A DNA stretch of 64,000 bases from Streptomyces coffeae (lineage in GTDB: Bacteria > Actinomycetota > Actinomycetes > Streptomycetales > Streptomycetaceae). Below, piece by piece: positions 29,637-44,127 of the stretch. The position numbers were made by a program, and so were the translations under genes. The notes beneath the pieces were generated by a model, which was given only the letters and a program-made list of their open reading frames with translations, searched no databases and was not told the origin of the DNA. The stretch lies in assembly GCF_016741875.1 (NCBI RefSeq), contig NZ_JAERRF010000004.1, positions 124,001 to 188,000 on the forward strand. Direction: 5' to 3'. How positions within the stretch are numbered: the stretch's first letter is position 1; each line of letters begins with the position of its first letter.

Positions 29637-29837
29637 AAAACCGCTCCGGGAGCTCGCAGCCGCCGCCGTCCGGCGAGGAATTGCCTGGCTGACGCGGTGT
29701 ACCGGGCACGCAACAGGTTTGTCTGCCGTTCACACAGCGGACGTTCGGGCAGGTACCGTTCGGTACGAGCGGCCTCACCGCCGCCTCGCTATGCGACAGT
29801 TGCCGTAACTTGCCTGTACGAGACGGAGTGCCACCGG

Positions 29838-30734
29838 ATGCAGCACGCAGTGGGAGCTCCGCTGCCACCGCCCCATGGGCCGGGGCAGGGGCCCGGGCCG
29901 CAGGGCGCAGGCTGGGCCCAAGGCGCAAGCCACCACCCGGGCCCTCACCCGAACCCTCCCGTTCCGCCCGTGCCCCCGGCGCCCGCCCATCCGGTCCCGC
30001 CTCCGCATCAGGCCCCGCCTCCGCACGTGCCTCCGCCCGTACCCCAGGCATCGGTTCCCTCCGTGGCGCCGCCGCCCGCCGAGACGGTGGGTGTCACCGG
30101 CCATGTCCAGCTGCCGCCCGGCGGCCCGGTGCCGCTGCCGCACCCCTCGCCGGACCAGGCGGTGCCCGACGCCTCGCAGACCGCGGTGGCGGTGCTGCTG
30201 ATCGGCCCGGCGGGGGCGGGCAAGACCACGGTCGCCCGCCACTGGGCCGACCGCCGGCGGGTGCCCACCGCCCACATCAGCCTGGACGACGTCCGCGAAT
30301 GGGTCAGATCCGGATTCGCCAACCCCCAGTCGGGGTGGAACGAGAACTCCGAGGCGCAGTACCGGCTGGCCCGCCGCACCTGCGGCTTCGCCGCCCGTAA
30401 CTTCCTGGCCAACGGCATTTCCTGCATCCTTGACGACGCGGTCTTCCCGGACCGCCCGGTGGTCGGGCTCGGCGGCTGGAAGCGCCATGTCGGCCCCGGG
30501 CTGCTGCCCGTGGTGGTGCTGCCCGGTCTGGAGATCGTGCTGGAGCGGAACGCGGAGCGCAGCGGCAACCGCCGCCTCAGCGATGAGGAAGTGGCCCGTA
30601 TCCACGGCCGGATGGCCGGGTGGTACGGCTCCGGGCTGCCGATCATCGACAACTCCACGCAGGATGTGGAGACCACCGCGCGGATGCTGGACGAGGTCGT
30701 CGCCCGCTCCATCGCGAGCCCGCCCACCTGGTAG
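29838..30734 (+). CDS. P-loop ATP/GTP-binding protein with Pro-rich N-terminus
   Basis: 298 aa, ATG 29838. The first 110 residues are almost only Pro, His, Gly, Ala and Val (HVPPPVPQASVPS) and must be disordered. The kinase-like domain follows: Walker A GPAGAGKTTVARHWA (about 121), HISLDDVREWVRSGF with the catalytic-type Asp, then RRLSDEEVARIHGRM. It resembles AAA_33 / zeta-toxin-like nucleoside or small-molecule kinases, but the substrate is unknown and no antitoxin gene is adjacent. Situated between aroB and the M24-like gene, an arrangement I believe is conserved in Streptomyces. Confidence 0.75.
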   Translation: MQHAVGAPLPPPHGPGQGPGPQGAGWAQGASHHPGPHPNPPVPPVPPAPAHPVPPPHQAPPPHVPPPVPQASVPSVAPPPAETVGVTGHVQLPPGGPVPLPHPSPDQAVPDASQTAVAVLLIGPAGAGKTTVARHWADRRRVPTAHISLDDVREWVRSGFANPQSGWNENSEAQYRLARRTCGFAARNFLANGISCILDDAVFPDRPVVGLGGWKRHVGPGLLPVVVLPGLEIVLERNAERSGNRRLSDEEVARIHGRMAGWYGSGLPIIDNSTQDVETTARMLDEVVARSIASPPTW

Positions 30735-30801
30735 CCCAGGGCCCGTCGCACGGACCCGCCCATACGGACCCGCTCGACCGGCCGCCGGGCGTGACCCTGC
30801 G

Positions 30802-30807
30802 TACGCT
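30802..30807 (+). promoter_or_regulatory. -10 hexamer of a leaderless promoter for the M24-like gene
   Basis: TACGCT ends seven bases before ATG 30815, and there is no SD. No clear -35. Confidence 0.4.
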
Positions 30808-30814
30808 CGGGGTC

Positions 30815-31930
30815 ATGTCCGAGGTGTACGCCGTTCGCCGTGCCCGCCTGCGCGACCAGTGCGCCACGGCCGGGAACGGCGCCGCGCTGGTCTCCCGGCC
30901 GGCCAATGTGCGCTATCTGTGCGGTGTCGCGCCGCCCGGCGCCGTACTGCTCCTCGGTCCGGCACAGGATGTGCTGGTGGCGTCCGAGACTCCGACGGCA
31001 CCGAGCTGGGGGGTGGGGTCCCCGTCGCACCCCGAGGATCTGCGGCTGCTGATGCTGCCCGGCCCCGACGGCGATCCGGCCGTGGCCGCCGCCGATCTGG
31101 CCGCGGCCGACGGCGCCGAGTCACTGGCGGTCGAGGAGCACGATCTGACCGTCGCCCGGCACCGGGCGCTCGGCTGTGCCGCTCCCAAGCTGCTGCTGGC
31201 CGACCTCGGCCGGGCGGTGGAACAGCTGCGGCTGATCAAGGACGACGAGGAGATCTCCCGATTGCGGATCGCCGGGGAGCTGGCCGATCAGGCCCTCGGT
31301 GAGCTGCTGGAATCGATCCTGGTGGGCCGGACCGAACGCCATCTGGCGCTGGAGCTGGAGCGCCGGCTGGTGGATCACGGCGCGGACGGACCGGCCTTCC
31401 CCACCGTGGTGGCCGCCGGGCCGAACGCCGGACGGGCCGGGCATCTGCCCACCGACCGCCGGGTCGAGGAGGGGGATTTCCTCACCATCTGCCTGGGCGC
31501 GGAGTACCGCGGCTACCGCTGCCAGGTGGGACGGACGTTTGTCATCGGCCCCTCGCCCGCGGACTGGCAGGTCGAGCTGTACGACCTGGTCTTCGCCGCT
31601 CAGCGGGCCGGTCGGGAGGCCCTGGTGCCCGGAACCGGGTACCGGGACGTGGACCGGGTGACCCGTCAGGTGCTGGACGCGGCGGGCTACGGAGACGGGC
31701 TGGAACCCCGTACCGGACACGGTGTGGGCCTGGAAATCGACGAGGACCCTCGGCTCGCACCGTCGGCCATGGGTAAACTGGACGCTTGTGTGCCGGTCAC
31801 CGTCGAGCCGGGGGTCCACCTCCCGGGCCGGGGCGGTGTCCGGATCGACGACACGCTCGTCGTCCGCCCCGAGGCGGACGGCGGACCCGAGCTACTCACC
31901 ATCACGACCAAAGAGCTGCTCGCGCTCTAG
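30815..31930 (+). CDS. M24-family (Xaa-Pro aminopeptidase-like) protein, metal ligands degenerate
   Basis: 371 aa from ATG 30815 ([15 protein letters not shown]). It has the creatinase-like N-terminal domain and a pita-bread C-terminal domain. Active M24 enzymes use Asp, Asp, His, Glu, Glu to hold two metals. Here the first Asp site reads ICLGAEYRG (Cys), the second RCQVGRTF (Gln), the His is kept in [12 protein letters not shown], the first Glu in TVEPGVH is kept, and the last Glu is Asp in GGVRIDD. Three of five ligands are thus altered and ordinary dinuclear peptidase activity is unlikely. It sits directly upstream of efp, where pepQ-like genes commonly lie. Confidence 0.85.
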   Translation: MSEVYAVRRARLRDQCATAGNGAALVSRPANVRYLCGVAPPGAVLLLGPAQDVLVASETPTAPSWGVGSPSHPEDLRLLMLPGPDGDPAVAAADLAAADGAESLAVEEHDLTVARHRALGCAAPKLLLADLGRAVEQLRLIKDDEEISRLRIAGELADQALGELLESILVGRTERHLALELERRLVDHGADGPAFPTVVAAGPNAGRAGHLPTDRRVEEGDFLTICLGAEYRGYRCQVGRTFVIGPSPADWQVELYDLVFAAQRAGREALVPGTGYRDVDRVTRQVLDAAGYGDGLEPRTGHGVGLEIDEDPRLAPSAMGKLDACVPVTVEPGVHLPGRGGVRIDDTLVVRPEADGGPELLTITTKELLAL

Positions 31931-32007
31931 CTTCGGCTTCGGCTGACAAACGGCGCGCCGCATCTTTCTGGTCTCCATCAGCTGCCAGTCCAGGAGATCC
32001 CGCAACC

Positions 32008-32574
32008 GTGGCATCCACGAACGACCTCAAGAACGGCATGGTGCTCAAGCTCGAAGGCGGCCAGCTCTGGTCCGTCGTCGAGTTCCAGCACGTCAAGCCC
32101 GGCAAGGGCCCTGCTTTCGTGCGCACCAAGCTCAAGAACGTGCTGTCCGGCAAGGTGGTCGACAAGACCTTCAATGCCGGCGTGAAGGTCGAGACGGCCA
32201 ATGTCGACAAGCGCGGCATGCAGTTCTCGTACAAGGACGGCGAGAGCTTTGTGTTCATGGACATGGACACGTTCGACCAGATCTACATCACCCCCGAGGT
32301 CGTCGGCGACAACGCCCGCTACCTCCTCGAGGGATTCGAGGCGGTCGTCGCGATGTACGAGGGCAACCCGCTCTACGTCGAGCTGCCCGCGGCCGTCGAG
32401 CTCGTGATCGAGTACACCGAGCCGGGCGTCCAGGGTGACCGCTCCACCGGTGGCACCAAGCCGGCCAAGCTGGAGACCGGCTATGAGATCGGTGTGCCGC
32501 TCTTCATCACCACCGGTGAAAAGATCAAGGTTGACACCCGTTCCGGTGAGTACCTCGGTCGGGTGAACAACTAA
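32008..32574 (+). CDS. efp: Elongation factor P
   Basis: 188 aa, GTG 32008, SD AGGAG (31992-31996). EF-P rescues ribosomes stalled at polyproline. Three OB-like domains are evident. The functional loop is [14 protein letters not shown], with the Lys at the tip in the PGKGP form typical of actinobacteria; for Corynebacterium this type was reported to work without Lys modification. C-terminal [23 protein letters not shown] is the canonical end. nusB begins two bases after the stop. Confidence 0.97.
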   Translation: MASTNDLKNGMVLKLEGGQLWSVVEFQHVKPGKGPAFVRTKLKNVLSGKVVDKTFNAGVKVETANVDKRGMQFSYKDGESFVFMDMDTFDQIYITPEVVGDNARYLLEGFEAVVAMYEGNPLYVELPAAVELVIEYTEPGVQGDRSTGGTKPAKLETGYEIGVPLFITTGEKIKVDTRSGEYLGRVNN

Positions 32575-32576
32575 CC

Positions 32577-33020
32577 GTGGCTGCCCGCAACAAGGCCCGC
32601 AAGCGTGCCTTTCAGATTCTCTTCGAGGCCGATCAGCGTGGCAGCTCCGTGCAGACCGTCCTCGCGGACTGGATACGGCACGCCCGGACCGACGACCGGC
32701 AGCCTCCGGTCAGCGAGTACACGATGCAGCTGGTCGAGGGGTACGCGCAGCACACCGCCCGGATCGACGAGCTGATCGCCACCTATGCGGTGGGCTGGAC
32801 GCTGGACCGGATGCCGGTCGTCGACCGGAACATCCTGCGGCTCGGCGCGTACGAGCTGGTGTGGGAGGACGCGACCCCGGACGCGGTGGTGATCGACGAG
32901 GCGGTGCAGCTCGCCAAGGAGTTCTCCACCGATGACTCGCCGGCCTTTGTCAACGGCCTGCTGGGCCGCTTCAAGGAGCTGAAGCCGAGTCTGCGCCGGG
33001 ATCTCGAGCATCCGGCGTGA
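32577..33020 (+). CDS. nusB: Transcription antitermination factor NusB
   Basis: 147 aa, GTG 32577. NusB with NusE (S10) binds boxA of rRNA leaders for antitermination. All-helical; ARNKARKRAFQILFEADQRG is the Arg-rich RNA-binding N-terminus, and WTLDRMPVVDRNILRLGAYEL plus DEAVQLAKEFSTDDSPAFVNGLLGRF are the family signatures. Co-transcribed with efp and ended by a long hairpin. Confidence 0.96.
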   Translation: MAARNKARKRAFQILFEADQRGSSVQTVLADWIRHARTDDRQPPVSEYTMQLVEGYAQHTARIDELIATYAVGWTLDRMPVVDRNILRLGAYELVWEDATPDAVVIDEAVQLAKEFSTDDSPAFVNGLLGRFKELKPSLRRDLEHPA

Positions 33021-33054
33021 TGCGCTGCGGCTGAGGCCGGACCTCATACGGAAA

Positions 33055-33104
33055 CCGCCGGGGGCGGTGGAGGACCTCACTGGGGTCTCCACCGCCCCCG
33101 GCGG
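33055..33104. terminator. nusB/bldD bidirectional terminator
   Basis: A perfect 18-bp stem (33055-33072 with 33087-33104, arms CCGCCGGGGGCGGTGGAG) and a 14-nt loop, followed by CACGTTTCTGCTGGTT. It lies between nusB and the convergent bldD. Confidence 0.9.
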
Positions 33105-33175
33105 CACGTTTCTGCTGGTTGAGGACAGAAAGACGACCGAAGGCGTCCGAAAGCGTCTGAGGCGGCTCAGGCCGC

Positions 33176-33676
33176 TCAGACGTCCTCGTGCTGGACGGCG
33201 CGACGGGCGTCGGCGCCCAGCACACCCCAGCTGATCAGCTGCTCGGTCAGCACGGAGGGCGACTGGTCGTAGATAACGGCGAGGGTGCGCAGATCGTCCT
33301 GGCGGATCGAGAGCACCTTGCCGTTGTAGTCACCACGCTGGCTCTGGATCGTTGCGGCATACCGCTGGAGCGGGCCCGCCTTCTCGACCGGCACATGGGC
33401 CAGCCGCTCCAGGTCCAGTACCAGCTTCGGCGGCGGCTCGGCGGCGCCGGCCGGGCTTGTGCCCGGAAGCAGCTCCTGCACCGGGACGCCGTAGAAGTCG
33501 GCCAGCTCGGCGAGACGCTGCACGGTCACGGCGCGGTCGCCGCGCTCGTACGATCCCACCACGACGGCCTTCCAACGGCCCTGCGACTTCTCCTCGACAC
33601 CGTGGAGGGAGAGGCCCTGCTGGGTGCGGATGGCGCGGAGCTTGGCCCCGAGCTGTTTGGCGTATTCGCTGGACAT
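33176..33676 (-). CDS. bldD: BldD, c-di-GMP-responsive developmental master repressor
   Basis: 166 aa, ATG at 33676 with SD GGGGAG. The N-terminal XRE-type HTH (AKLRAIRTQQGLSLHGVEEKSQGRWKAVVVGSYERGDRAV) binds DNA; the C-terminal domain binds a c-di-GMP tetramer through RGD-X8-RQDD, fully present as RGDYNGKVLSIRQDD. With c-di-GMP it represses sporulation genes during vegetative growth. Its own promoter carries a BldD-like inverted repeat over the start site, consistent with the known autorepression. Confidence 0.97.
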   Translation of the reverse strand: MSSEYAKQLGAKLRAIRTQQGLSLHGVEEKSQGRWKAVVVGSYERGDRAVTVQRLAELADFYGVPVQELLPGTSPAGAAEPPPKLVLDLERLAHVPVEKAGPLQRYAATIQSQRGDYNGKVLSIRQDDLRTLAVIYDQSPSVLTEQLISWGVLGADARRAVQHEDV

Positions 33677-33702
33677 AAAGCTCCCCGGACGAAGACTGGT
33701 AA

Positions 33703-33741
33703 CTCACTGTGAGGTTACGCAGCGTAATCTCGGTTCGTCAA
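33703..33741 (-). promoter_or_regulatory. bldD promoter with BldD operator
   Basis: On the minus strand: -35 TTGACG (complement of 33736-33741), 18-bp spacer, -10 TAACCT (complement of 33712-33717). The palindrome CTCACTGTGAG (33703-33713) overlaps the -10 end and expected start site and contains the AGTGA/TCAC half sites of the BldD consensus. A second palindrome TTACGCAGCGTAA (33715-33727) covers the -10 and spacer. Confidence 0.75.
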
Positions 33742-33826
33742 GCCGAATGGGGCGGAGGGGCTCCCGCCAGGGGTGTTGGCGGACGGCCCGCACGCCCCTG
33801 CTACTGTGAATGGCGCAATTCCGACG

Positions 33827-34457
<631 letters not shown>

Positions 34458-34590
34458 CGCCTGCCCGACGGCACGGCACCCGGCGATCCCGGGGACCGGC
34501 CGCCGGACGCCCCGGTGCCGCCCTGCCGCCACCGGGCCGCGCCTGCCCGCCCGTACGCCCGCACACCTCCTTCACCCACGGAGCATCCGG

Positions 34591-35562
34591 ATGAAGCGCC
34601 ACCTCATCTCGGCCGCCGACCTCTCGCGCGATGACGCCGTCCTGATCCTCGACACCGCCGAGGAGCTGGCCCGGCTCGCCGACCGGCCGATCAAGAAGCT
34701 GCCGACCCTGCGCGGCCGTACCGTCGTCAACCTCTTCTTCGAGGACTCCACCCGCACCCGCATCTCCTTCGAGGCGGCCGCCAAGCGGCTGTCCGCCGAC
34801 GTCATCAACTTCTCCGCCAAGGGCTCCTCGGTCTCCAAGGGCGAGTCCCTGAAGGACACCGCGCTCACCCTGGAGGCGATGGGCGCCGACGCGGTGGTCA
34901 TCCGCCACCACGCCTCCGGCGCCCCGCACCGGCTCGCCACCTCCGGCTGGATCGGCGGCTCCGTCGTCAACGCCGGTGACGGCACCCATGAGCACCCCAC
35001 CCAGGCGCTGCTCGACGCCTTCACCATGCGCCGCCATCTGACCTCCGGCACCGGCCAGGACCTCAGCGGCCGCCGGATCACCATCGTCGGCGACATCCTG
35101 CACAGCCGGGTGGCCCGCTCCAACGTCCATCTGCTGTCCACTCTGGGCGCCGAGGTCACCCTGGTCGCCCCGCCGACCCTGGTGCCCTTCGGCGTCGAGA
35201 GCTGGCCCTGCGAGGTCGCCTACGACCTGGACGCGGTGGTGGGCAAGTCCGACGCCGTGATGATGCTGCGCGTCCAGCGCGAGCGGATGAACGCCGCCTT
35301 CTTCCCCACCGAGCGTGAGTACGCGCGCCGCTACGGCCTGGACGGCGACCGGATGGCCCGGATGCCCGAGCACGCCATCGTCATGCACCCCGGCCCGATG
35401 AACCGCGGGATGGAGATCACCGCCGAGGTCGCCGACTCCGACCGCTGCACCGCCGTGGAGCAGGTCACCAACGGCGTCTCCATCCGCATGGCCGTCCTGT
35501 ATCTGCTGCTCGGCGGGAACGAGTCCGCCGTCGCCGCCGCCCGCACCGAGGAGAGCAAGTAA
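34591..35562 (+). CDS. pyrB: Aspartate carbamoyltransferase catalytic subunit
   Basis: 323 aa, ATG 34591. Condenses carbamoyl phosphate with aspartate. [11 protein letters not shown] is the carbamoyl-phosphate loop, [16 protein letters not shown] and MLRVQRERM the aspartate side, [13 protein letters not shown] the closing loop. No pyrI regulatory gene is nearby. A 133-bp gap separates it from pyrR, with no obvious separate promoter. Confidence 0.97.
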   Translation: MKRHLISAADLSRDDAVLILDTAEELARLADRPIKKLPTLRGRTVVNLFFEDSTRTRISFEAAAKRLSADVINFSAKGSSVSKGESLKDTALTLEAMGADAVVIRHHASGAPHRLATSGWIGGSVVNAGDGTHEHPTQALLDAFTMRRHLTSGTGQDLSGRRITIVGDILHSRVARSNVHLLSTLGAEVTLVAPPTLVPFGVESWPCEVAYDLDAVVGKSDAVMMLRVQRERMNAAFFPTEREYARRYGLDGDRMARMPEHAIVMHPGPMNRGMEITAEVADSDRCTAVEQVTNGVSIRMAVLYLLLGGNESAVAAARTEESK

Positions 35563-35564
35563 CC

Positions 35565-36863
35565 ATGAGCGACACGAACACGACGCTGCTGCGCGGCGCG
35601 AAGGTGCTCGGCGGCGAGCCGCAGGACGTGCTGATCGAGGGCGAGCGCATCGTCGCCGTCGGCACCGGCCTGGACGCCCCTGTCGGCGCCACCGTGATCG
35701 AGGCCGCCGGACAGATCCTGCTGCCCGGCCTGGTCGATCTGCACACCCATCTGCGCGAGCCCGGCCGCGAGGACTCCGAGACCGTCCTCACCGGCACCAA
35801 GGCCGCCGCCGTCGGCGGGTTCACCGCCGTCCACGCCATGGCCAACACCTTCCCGGTCGCCGACACCGCGGGCGTCGTCGAGCAGGTCTGGCGGCTCGGC
35901 AAGGAGTCCGGCTACTGCGACGTCCAGCCCGTGGGCGCCGTCACCGTCGGCCTGGAGGGCAAGAAGCTCGCCGAACTGGGCGCGATGCACGACTCCGCCG
36001 CCGGGGTGCGCGTCTTCTCCGACGACGGCAAGTGCGTCGACGACGCCGTGATCATGCGCCGCGCCCTGGAGTATGTGAAGGCGTTCGACGGTGTGATCGC
36101 CCAGCACGCCCAGGAGCCCCGGCTCACCGAGGGCGCCCAGATGAACGAGGGCATCGTCTCCGCCGAGCTCGGCCTCGGCGGCTGGCCCGCCGTCGCCGAG
36201 GAGTCGATCATCGCCCGCGATGTGCTGCTCGCCGCGCACGTCGGCTCCCGGGTGCACATCTGCCATCTGTCCACCGCGGGCTCGGTCGAGATCGTCCGCT
36301 GGGCCAAGTCCAAGGGCTGGCACGTCACCGCCGAGGTCACCCCGCACCACCTGCTCCTCACCGACGAGCTCGTCCGGTCCTACAACCCCGTCTACAAGGT
36401 GAACCCGCCGCTGCGCACCGAGGCCGACGTCATGGCGCTGCGCGAGGCGCTGGCCGACGGCACCATCGACTGCGTCGCCACCGACCACGCCCCGCATCCG
36501 CACGAGGACAAGGACTGCGAGTGGGGCGCGGCGGCCATGGGCATGGTGGGCCTGGAGACCGCGCTGTCGGTGGTCCAGCACACGATGGTGGACACCGGGC
36601 TGCTGGACTGGGCGGGCGTCGCCGACCGGATGTCCCACCGCCCCTCGGTGATCGGCCGCCTCACCGGCCAGGGCCGTCCCATCGCCGCCGGGGAGCCCGC
36701 CAACCTCACCCTGCTCGACTCCGCTTACCGTGGTGTGGTGAACCCCGCGGGCTTCGCCTCCCGCAGCCGCAACACCCCCTACGAGGGCCGCGAACTGCCG
36801 GGCCGCGTGACGCACACCTTCCTGCGGGGCCGGGCGACGGTCATGGACGGGAAGCTGGCGTGA
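35565..36863 (+). CDS. pyrC: Dihydroorotase, class I
   Basis: 432 aa, ATG 35565 two bases after the pyrB stop. Zinc amidohydrolase closing carbamoyl-aspartate to dihydroorotate. Metal motif [13 protein letters not shown] (HxH, about 61-63), [12 protein letters not shown] (His), [13 protein letters not shown] (His), [10 protein letters not shown] (Asp). Length and motifs fit class I. Its stop overlaps the next GTG. Confidence 0.97.
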   Translation: MSDTNTTLLRGAKVLGGEPQDVLIEGERIVAVGTGLDAPVGATVIEAAGQILLPGLVDLHTHLREPGREDSETVLTGTKAAAVGGFTAVHAMANTFPVADTAGVVEQVWRLGKESGYCDVQPVGAVTVGLEGKKLAELGAMHDSAAGVRVFSDDGKCVDDAVIMRRALEYVKAFDGVIAQHAQEPRLTEGAQMNEGIVSAELGLGGWPAVAEESIIARDVLLAAHVGSRVHICHLSTAGSVEIVRWAKSKGWHVTAEVTPHHLLLTDELVRSYNPVYKVNPPLRTEADVMALREALADGTIDCVATDHAPHPHEDKDCEWGAAAMGMVGLETALSVVQHTMVDTGLLDWAGVADRMSHRPSVIGRLTGQGRPIAAGEPANLTLLDSAYRGVVNPAGFASRSRNTPYEGRELPGRVTHTFLRGRATVMDGKLA

Positions 36864-37447
36864 CACCTCTGAGCAATCCGGCGGCGGGCCTCGCGGTCCT
36901 GGCCGCCGACCAGAAGTCGCAGGACGTGACGGACTGGGCCGCGCGGATCGGCTGGGTCGTCGGACTGCTGCTGGTCATCGGGCTCGTCTACTGGCTGATG
37001 CGCGAGGGCTGGAAGTGGCGCGGCACCCTCCAGGGCGATCTGCCCGAGCTGCCCCAGGCCCCCGCCGAGCCCGGCGAGCCCATTTTGACGATGACCGGCC
37101 GCTACCACGGCTCCACCACCGCGGGGCAGTGGCTCGACCGGATCGTGGCCCGTGGCCTCGGCACCCGCAGCCGCGTCGAACTGACCCTCACCGACGAGGG
37201 CGTGAACGTCGTACGGCCCGGGGCCCAGGACTTCTTCATCCCTGCGGACAGCGTGCGCGGCGCCCGGCTCGACAAGGGCATCGCGGGCAAGGTCCTCGCC
37301 GAGGGCGGGCTGCTGATCATCACCTGGCGGCTCGGCGACCGGGAGATCGACTCCGGTTTCCGCTCCGACCACGCCGCCGAACACGCGGCCTGGGTCGACG
37401 CCCTGGCCGTCAAGAACACCGAGCACAACCAGGAAGGCGCACGATGA
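36860..37447 (+). CDS. Conserved single-pass membrane protein of the pyr operon, function unknown
   Basis: 195 aa, GTG 36860 overlapping the pyrC stop; its own stop overlaps carA. One helix near the N-terminus ([24 protein letters not shown], about 30-53) is followed by a roughly 120-residue soluble domain of beta strands ([52 protein letters not shown]) resembling a PH-like fold. Mycobacteria have a membrane protein in the same slot between pyrC and carA. Strict coupling on both sides argues for a role with the pyrimidine enzymes, perhaps membrane tethering, but this is inference. Confidence 0.8.
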   Translation: MTPLSNPAAGLAVLAADQKSQDVTDWAARIGWVVGLLLVIGLVYWLMREGWKWRGTLQGDLPELPQAPAEPGEPILTMTGRYHGSTTAGQWLDRIVARGLGTRSRVELTLTDEGVNVVRPGAQDFFIPADSVRGARLDKGIAGKVLAEGGLLIITWRLGDREIDSGFRSDHAAEHAAWVDALAVKNTEHNQEGAR

Positions 37448-38575
37448 CGACCTCCACCCGGGGGGCCAAGACCCCCGCCGTACTCGTCCTGGAGGACGGC
37501 CGCACCTTCCGTGGCCGTGCCTACGGGGCCGTGGGGGAGACCTTCGGCGAGGCGGTGTTCTCCACCGGGATGACCGGCTACCAGGAGACCCTGACCGACC
37601 CGTCCTACCACCGCCAGGTCGTCGTCATGACCGCCCCGCACATCGGGAACACCGGCGTCAACGACGAGGACCCCGAGTCGAAGCGCATCTGGGTCTCCGG
37701 CTATGTGGTGCGCGACCCCGCCCGTACGCCCTCCAACTGGCGCTCCCGCCGTTCCCTCGACGAGGAGCTGACCGCCCAGGGTGTCGTCGGCATCAGCGGT
37801 ATCGACACCCGCGCCCTCACCCGCCATCTGCGCGAGCGCGGCGCCATGCGGGTGGGCATCTTCTCCGGCGAGGCGATCGCCGACGAGGCCGCGCTGCTGG
37901 CCAAGGTGCAGGCCGCCCCGCAGATGAAGGGCGCGGACCTCAGCGGCGAGGTCGCCACCGACGAGACCTATGTCGTCCCGGCGATCGGCACCAAGCGGTT
38001 CACCGTGGCCGCGATCGACCTCGGCATCAAGGGCATGACCCCGCACCGGATGGCCGAGCGCGGTATCGAGGTGCACGTGCTGCCCGCCACCGCCACCCTG
38101 GAGGACATCTACGCCGTCGGTCCGGACGGGGTGTTCTTCTCCAACGGACCGGGCGACCCGGCCACCGCCGACCACCCGGTCTCCCTGATGCGCGGAGTGC
38201 TGGAGCGCTCCACCCCGCTGTTCGGCATCTGCTTCGGCAACCAGATCCTCGGCCGGGCCCTGGGCTTCGGCACCTACAAGCTGAAGTACGGTCACCGCGG
38301 GATCAACCAGCCGGTGCAGGACCGTTCCACCGGCAAGGTCGAGGTCACCGCGCACAACCACGGCTTCGCCGTCGACGCCCCGCTCGACGCGCCCTCCGAC
38401 ACCCCCTACGGGCGGGCCGAGGTCTCCCATGTCTGCCTGAACGACAACGTGGTCGAGGGGCTGCGGCTCCTCGACCGCCCCGCCTTCAGCGTCCAGTACC
38501 ACCCCGAAGCCGCCGCAGGTCCGCACGACGCCGCGTACCTGTTCGACCGCTTCGTCACCCTGATGGAGGGCCAGC

Positions 38576-38583
<8 letters not shown>
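37444..38583 (+). CDS. carA: Carbamoyl-phosphate synthase small (glutaminase) subunit
   Basis: 379 aa, ATG 37444 overlapping the previous stop by four bases. Supplies ammonia from glutamine to CarB. The class I amidotransferase triad is visible: Cys in [11 protein letters not shown] (about 263) and His/Glu in [12 protein letters not shown] (about 353). The N-terminal domain has [22 protein letters not shown]. It overlaps carB by eight bases. Confidence 0.97.
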
Positions 38584-41887
<3,304 letters not shown>

Positions 41888-41894
41888 GGCGAGG

Positions 41895-41922
41895 GAGGGG
41901 GACACCGGCCGGTGTCCCCCTC
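41895..41922 (+). terminator. 28-bp perfect palindrome between carB and pyrD
   Basis: GAGGGGGACACCGG (41895-41908) is directly followed by its exact complement (41909-41922). As RNA it is a strong hairpin 7 bp after the carB stop, inside the operon, so it may reduce pyrDF expression or mark an end with readthrough. Confidence 0.7.
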
Positions 41923-41962
41923 TTCATGATCCCCCCGCCGTTCCCCCTCCCAGAAAGAGACC

Positions 41963-43068
<1,106 letters not shown>

Positions 43069-43072
<4 letters not shown>

Positions 43073-43923
43073 CCACCGCCCCGTTCGGCGCCCGGCTGCG
43101 CGCCGCCATGGACACCCGCGGCCCGCTGTGCGTCGGCATCGACCCGCACGCCTCCCTGCTCACCGAATGGGGGCTCGGGGACGATGTGGCGGGCCTGGAG
43201 CGGTTCACCCGCACCGTGGTGGACGCCCTCGCCGAGCGGGTCGCCGTCCTCAAGCCGCAGTCGGCCTTCTTCGAGCGCTTCGGCTCGCGCGGTATCGCCG
43301 TCCTGGAGCGGGCCGTGGCCGACGCCCGCGCCGCCGGGGCGCTGGTCCTCATGGACGCCAAGCGCGGGGACATCGGCTCCACCATGGGCGCGTACGCCGC
43401 GGCCTATCTGGACCCCGGCAGCCCGCTGTTCTCCGACGCGGTCACCGTCAGCCCCTACCTCGGCTTCGGCTCGCTGCGCCCGGCGCTGGACGCGGCGCGG
43501 GCGAGCGGGGCGGGGGTGTTCGTGCTGGCGCTGACCTCCAACCCGGAGGGCGCCGAGGTGCAGCACGCGGTGCGGGCGGACGGCACCTCCGTCGCCGCCT
43601 CGGTGCTGGCGTCCCTGAAGGCCGAGAACGCCGCGGAGGCGGCCGAGGGGCGGCTCGGCTCCTTCGGCGCGGTCGTCGGCGCGACCCTCGGCACCGCGGC
43701 GTCCCGGGCGGGCGCCGAGCTGACGGTCGACGGTCCGCTGCTCGCCCCCGGCATCGGCGCCCAGGGGGCGACCCCGGCCGACCTCCCCGGGGTCTTCGGC
43801 GCGGCGGTCCGGAACGTCGTCCCGAGTGTGAGCCGAGGGGTGCTCCGGTACGGTCCGGACGCGGCTTCGCTGGTCGAGGCGGCGGCCCGAATGGCCGACG
43901 AGGTACGCGCTGTGGCCGAATAA
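43069..43923 (+). CDS. pyrF: Orotidine 5'-phosphate decarboxylase (long type)
   Basis: 284 aa, ATG 43069 overlapping the pyrD stop. Final step to UMP. The catalytic tetrad lies in LVLMDAKRGDIGSTM; substrate region CVGIDPHASLL; phosphate loop GVLRYGPDA. The roughly 280-aa length is the mycobacterial/actinobacterial PyrF subfamily, longer than E. coli PyrF. Last gene of the pyr operon. Confidence 0.96.
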
Positions 43924-43989
43924 CCAGGTTATTTTGTCCAGAAATGTACCGGTCGAGCGAGTCTGACCAGGACTTTTCGTCTGTTCTCG

Positions 43990-44018
43990 CTGACTGGAGC
44001 GGGATGGGCCGCTAGTCT
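43990..44018 (+). promoter_or_regulatory. Upstream sIHF promoter (P1)
   Basis: CTGACT (43990-43995), 17-bp spacer, TAGTCT (44013-44018). The expected start near 44025 gives a leader of about 100 nt. Confidence 0.5.
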
Positions 44019-44030
44019 CCGACGAGAGCG

Positions 44031-44053
44031 AACGTGCAAGCGCGTTGCACGTT
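44031..44053 (+). promoter_or_regulatory. Leader hairpin or operator before sIHF
   Basis: AACGTGCAA (44031-44039), GCGCG, TTGCACGTT (44045-44053): a perfect 9-bp inverted repeat just after P1 and ahead of P2. It could be a 5' stabilising hairpin or a protein-binding site. Confidence 0.5.
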
Positions 44054-44080
44054 GCTCCCCAGGTGAGGGCCGACTAGGTT
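44052..44080 (+). promoter_or_regulatory. Downstream sIHF promoter (P2)
   Basis: TTGCTC (44052-44057), 17-bp spacer, TAGGTT (44075-44080). The inverted repeat GGTGAGG (44062-44068) / CCTCACC (44081-44087) spans the -10. Confidence 0.5.
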
Positions 44081-44127
44081 CCTCACCGGTCCATATCCGA
44101 CAGTTCGACATCCGAGGTGACGAAGGC

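Larger units (their letters stand above)
29537..29837. other. 301-bp intergenic region after aroB
   Basis: Contains two hairpins near the aroB end (listed separately) and a perfect palindrome GTACCGTTCGGTAC at 29753-29766 about 70 bp before the next gene. The palindrome could be an operator. I found no convincing -35/-10 pair and no small ORF with an SD. Confidence 0.6.

Noticed and set aside
29838..30734. Zeta-type toxin of a toxin-antitoxin pair
   Set aside because: The P-loop domain is similar in class, but there is no adjacent small antitoxin gene and the neighbours are core genes.
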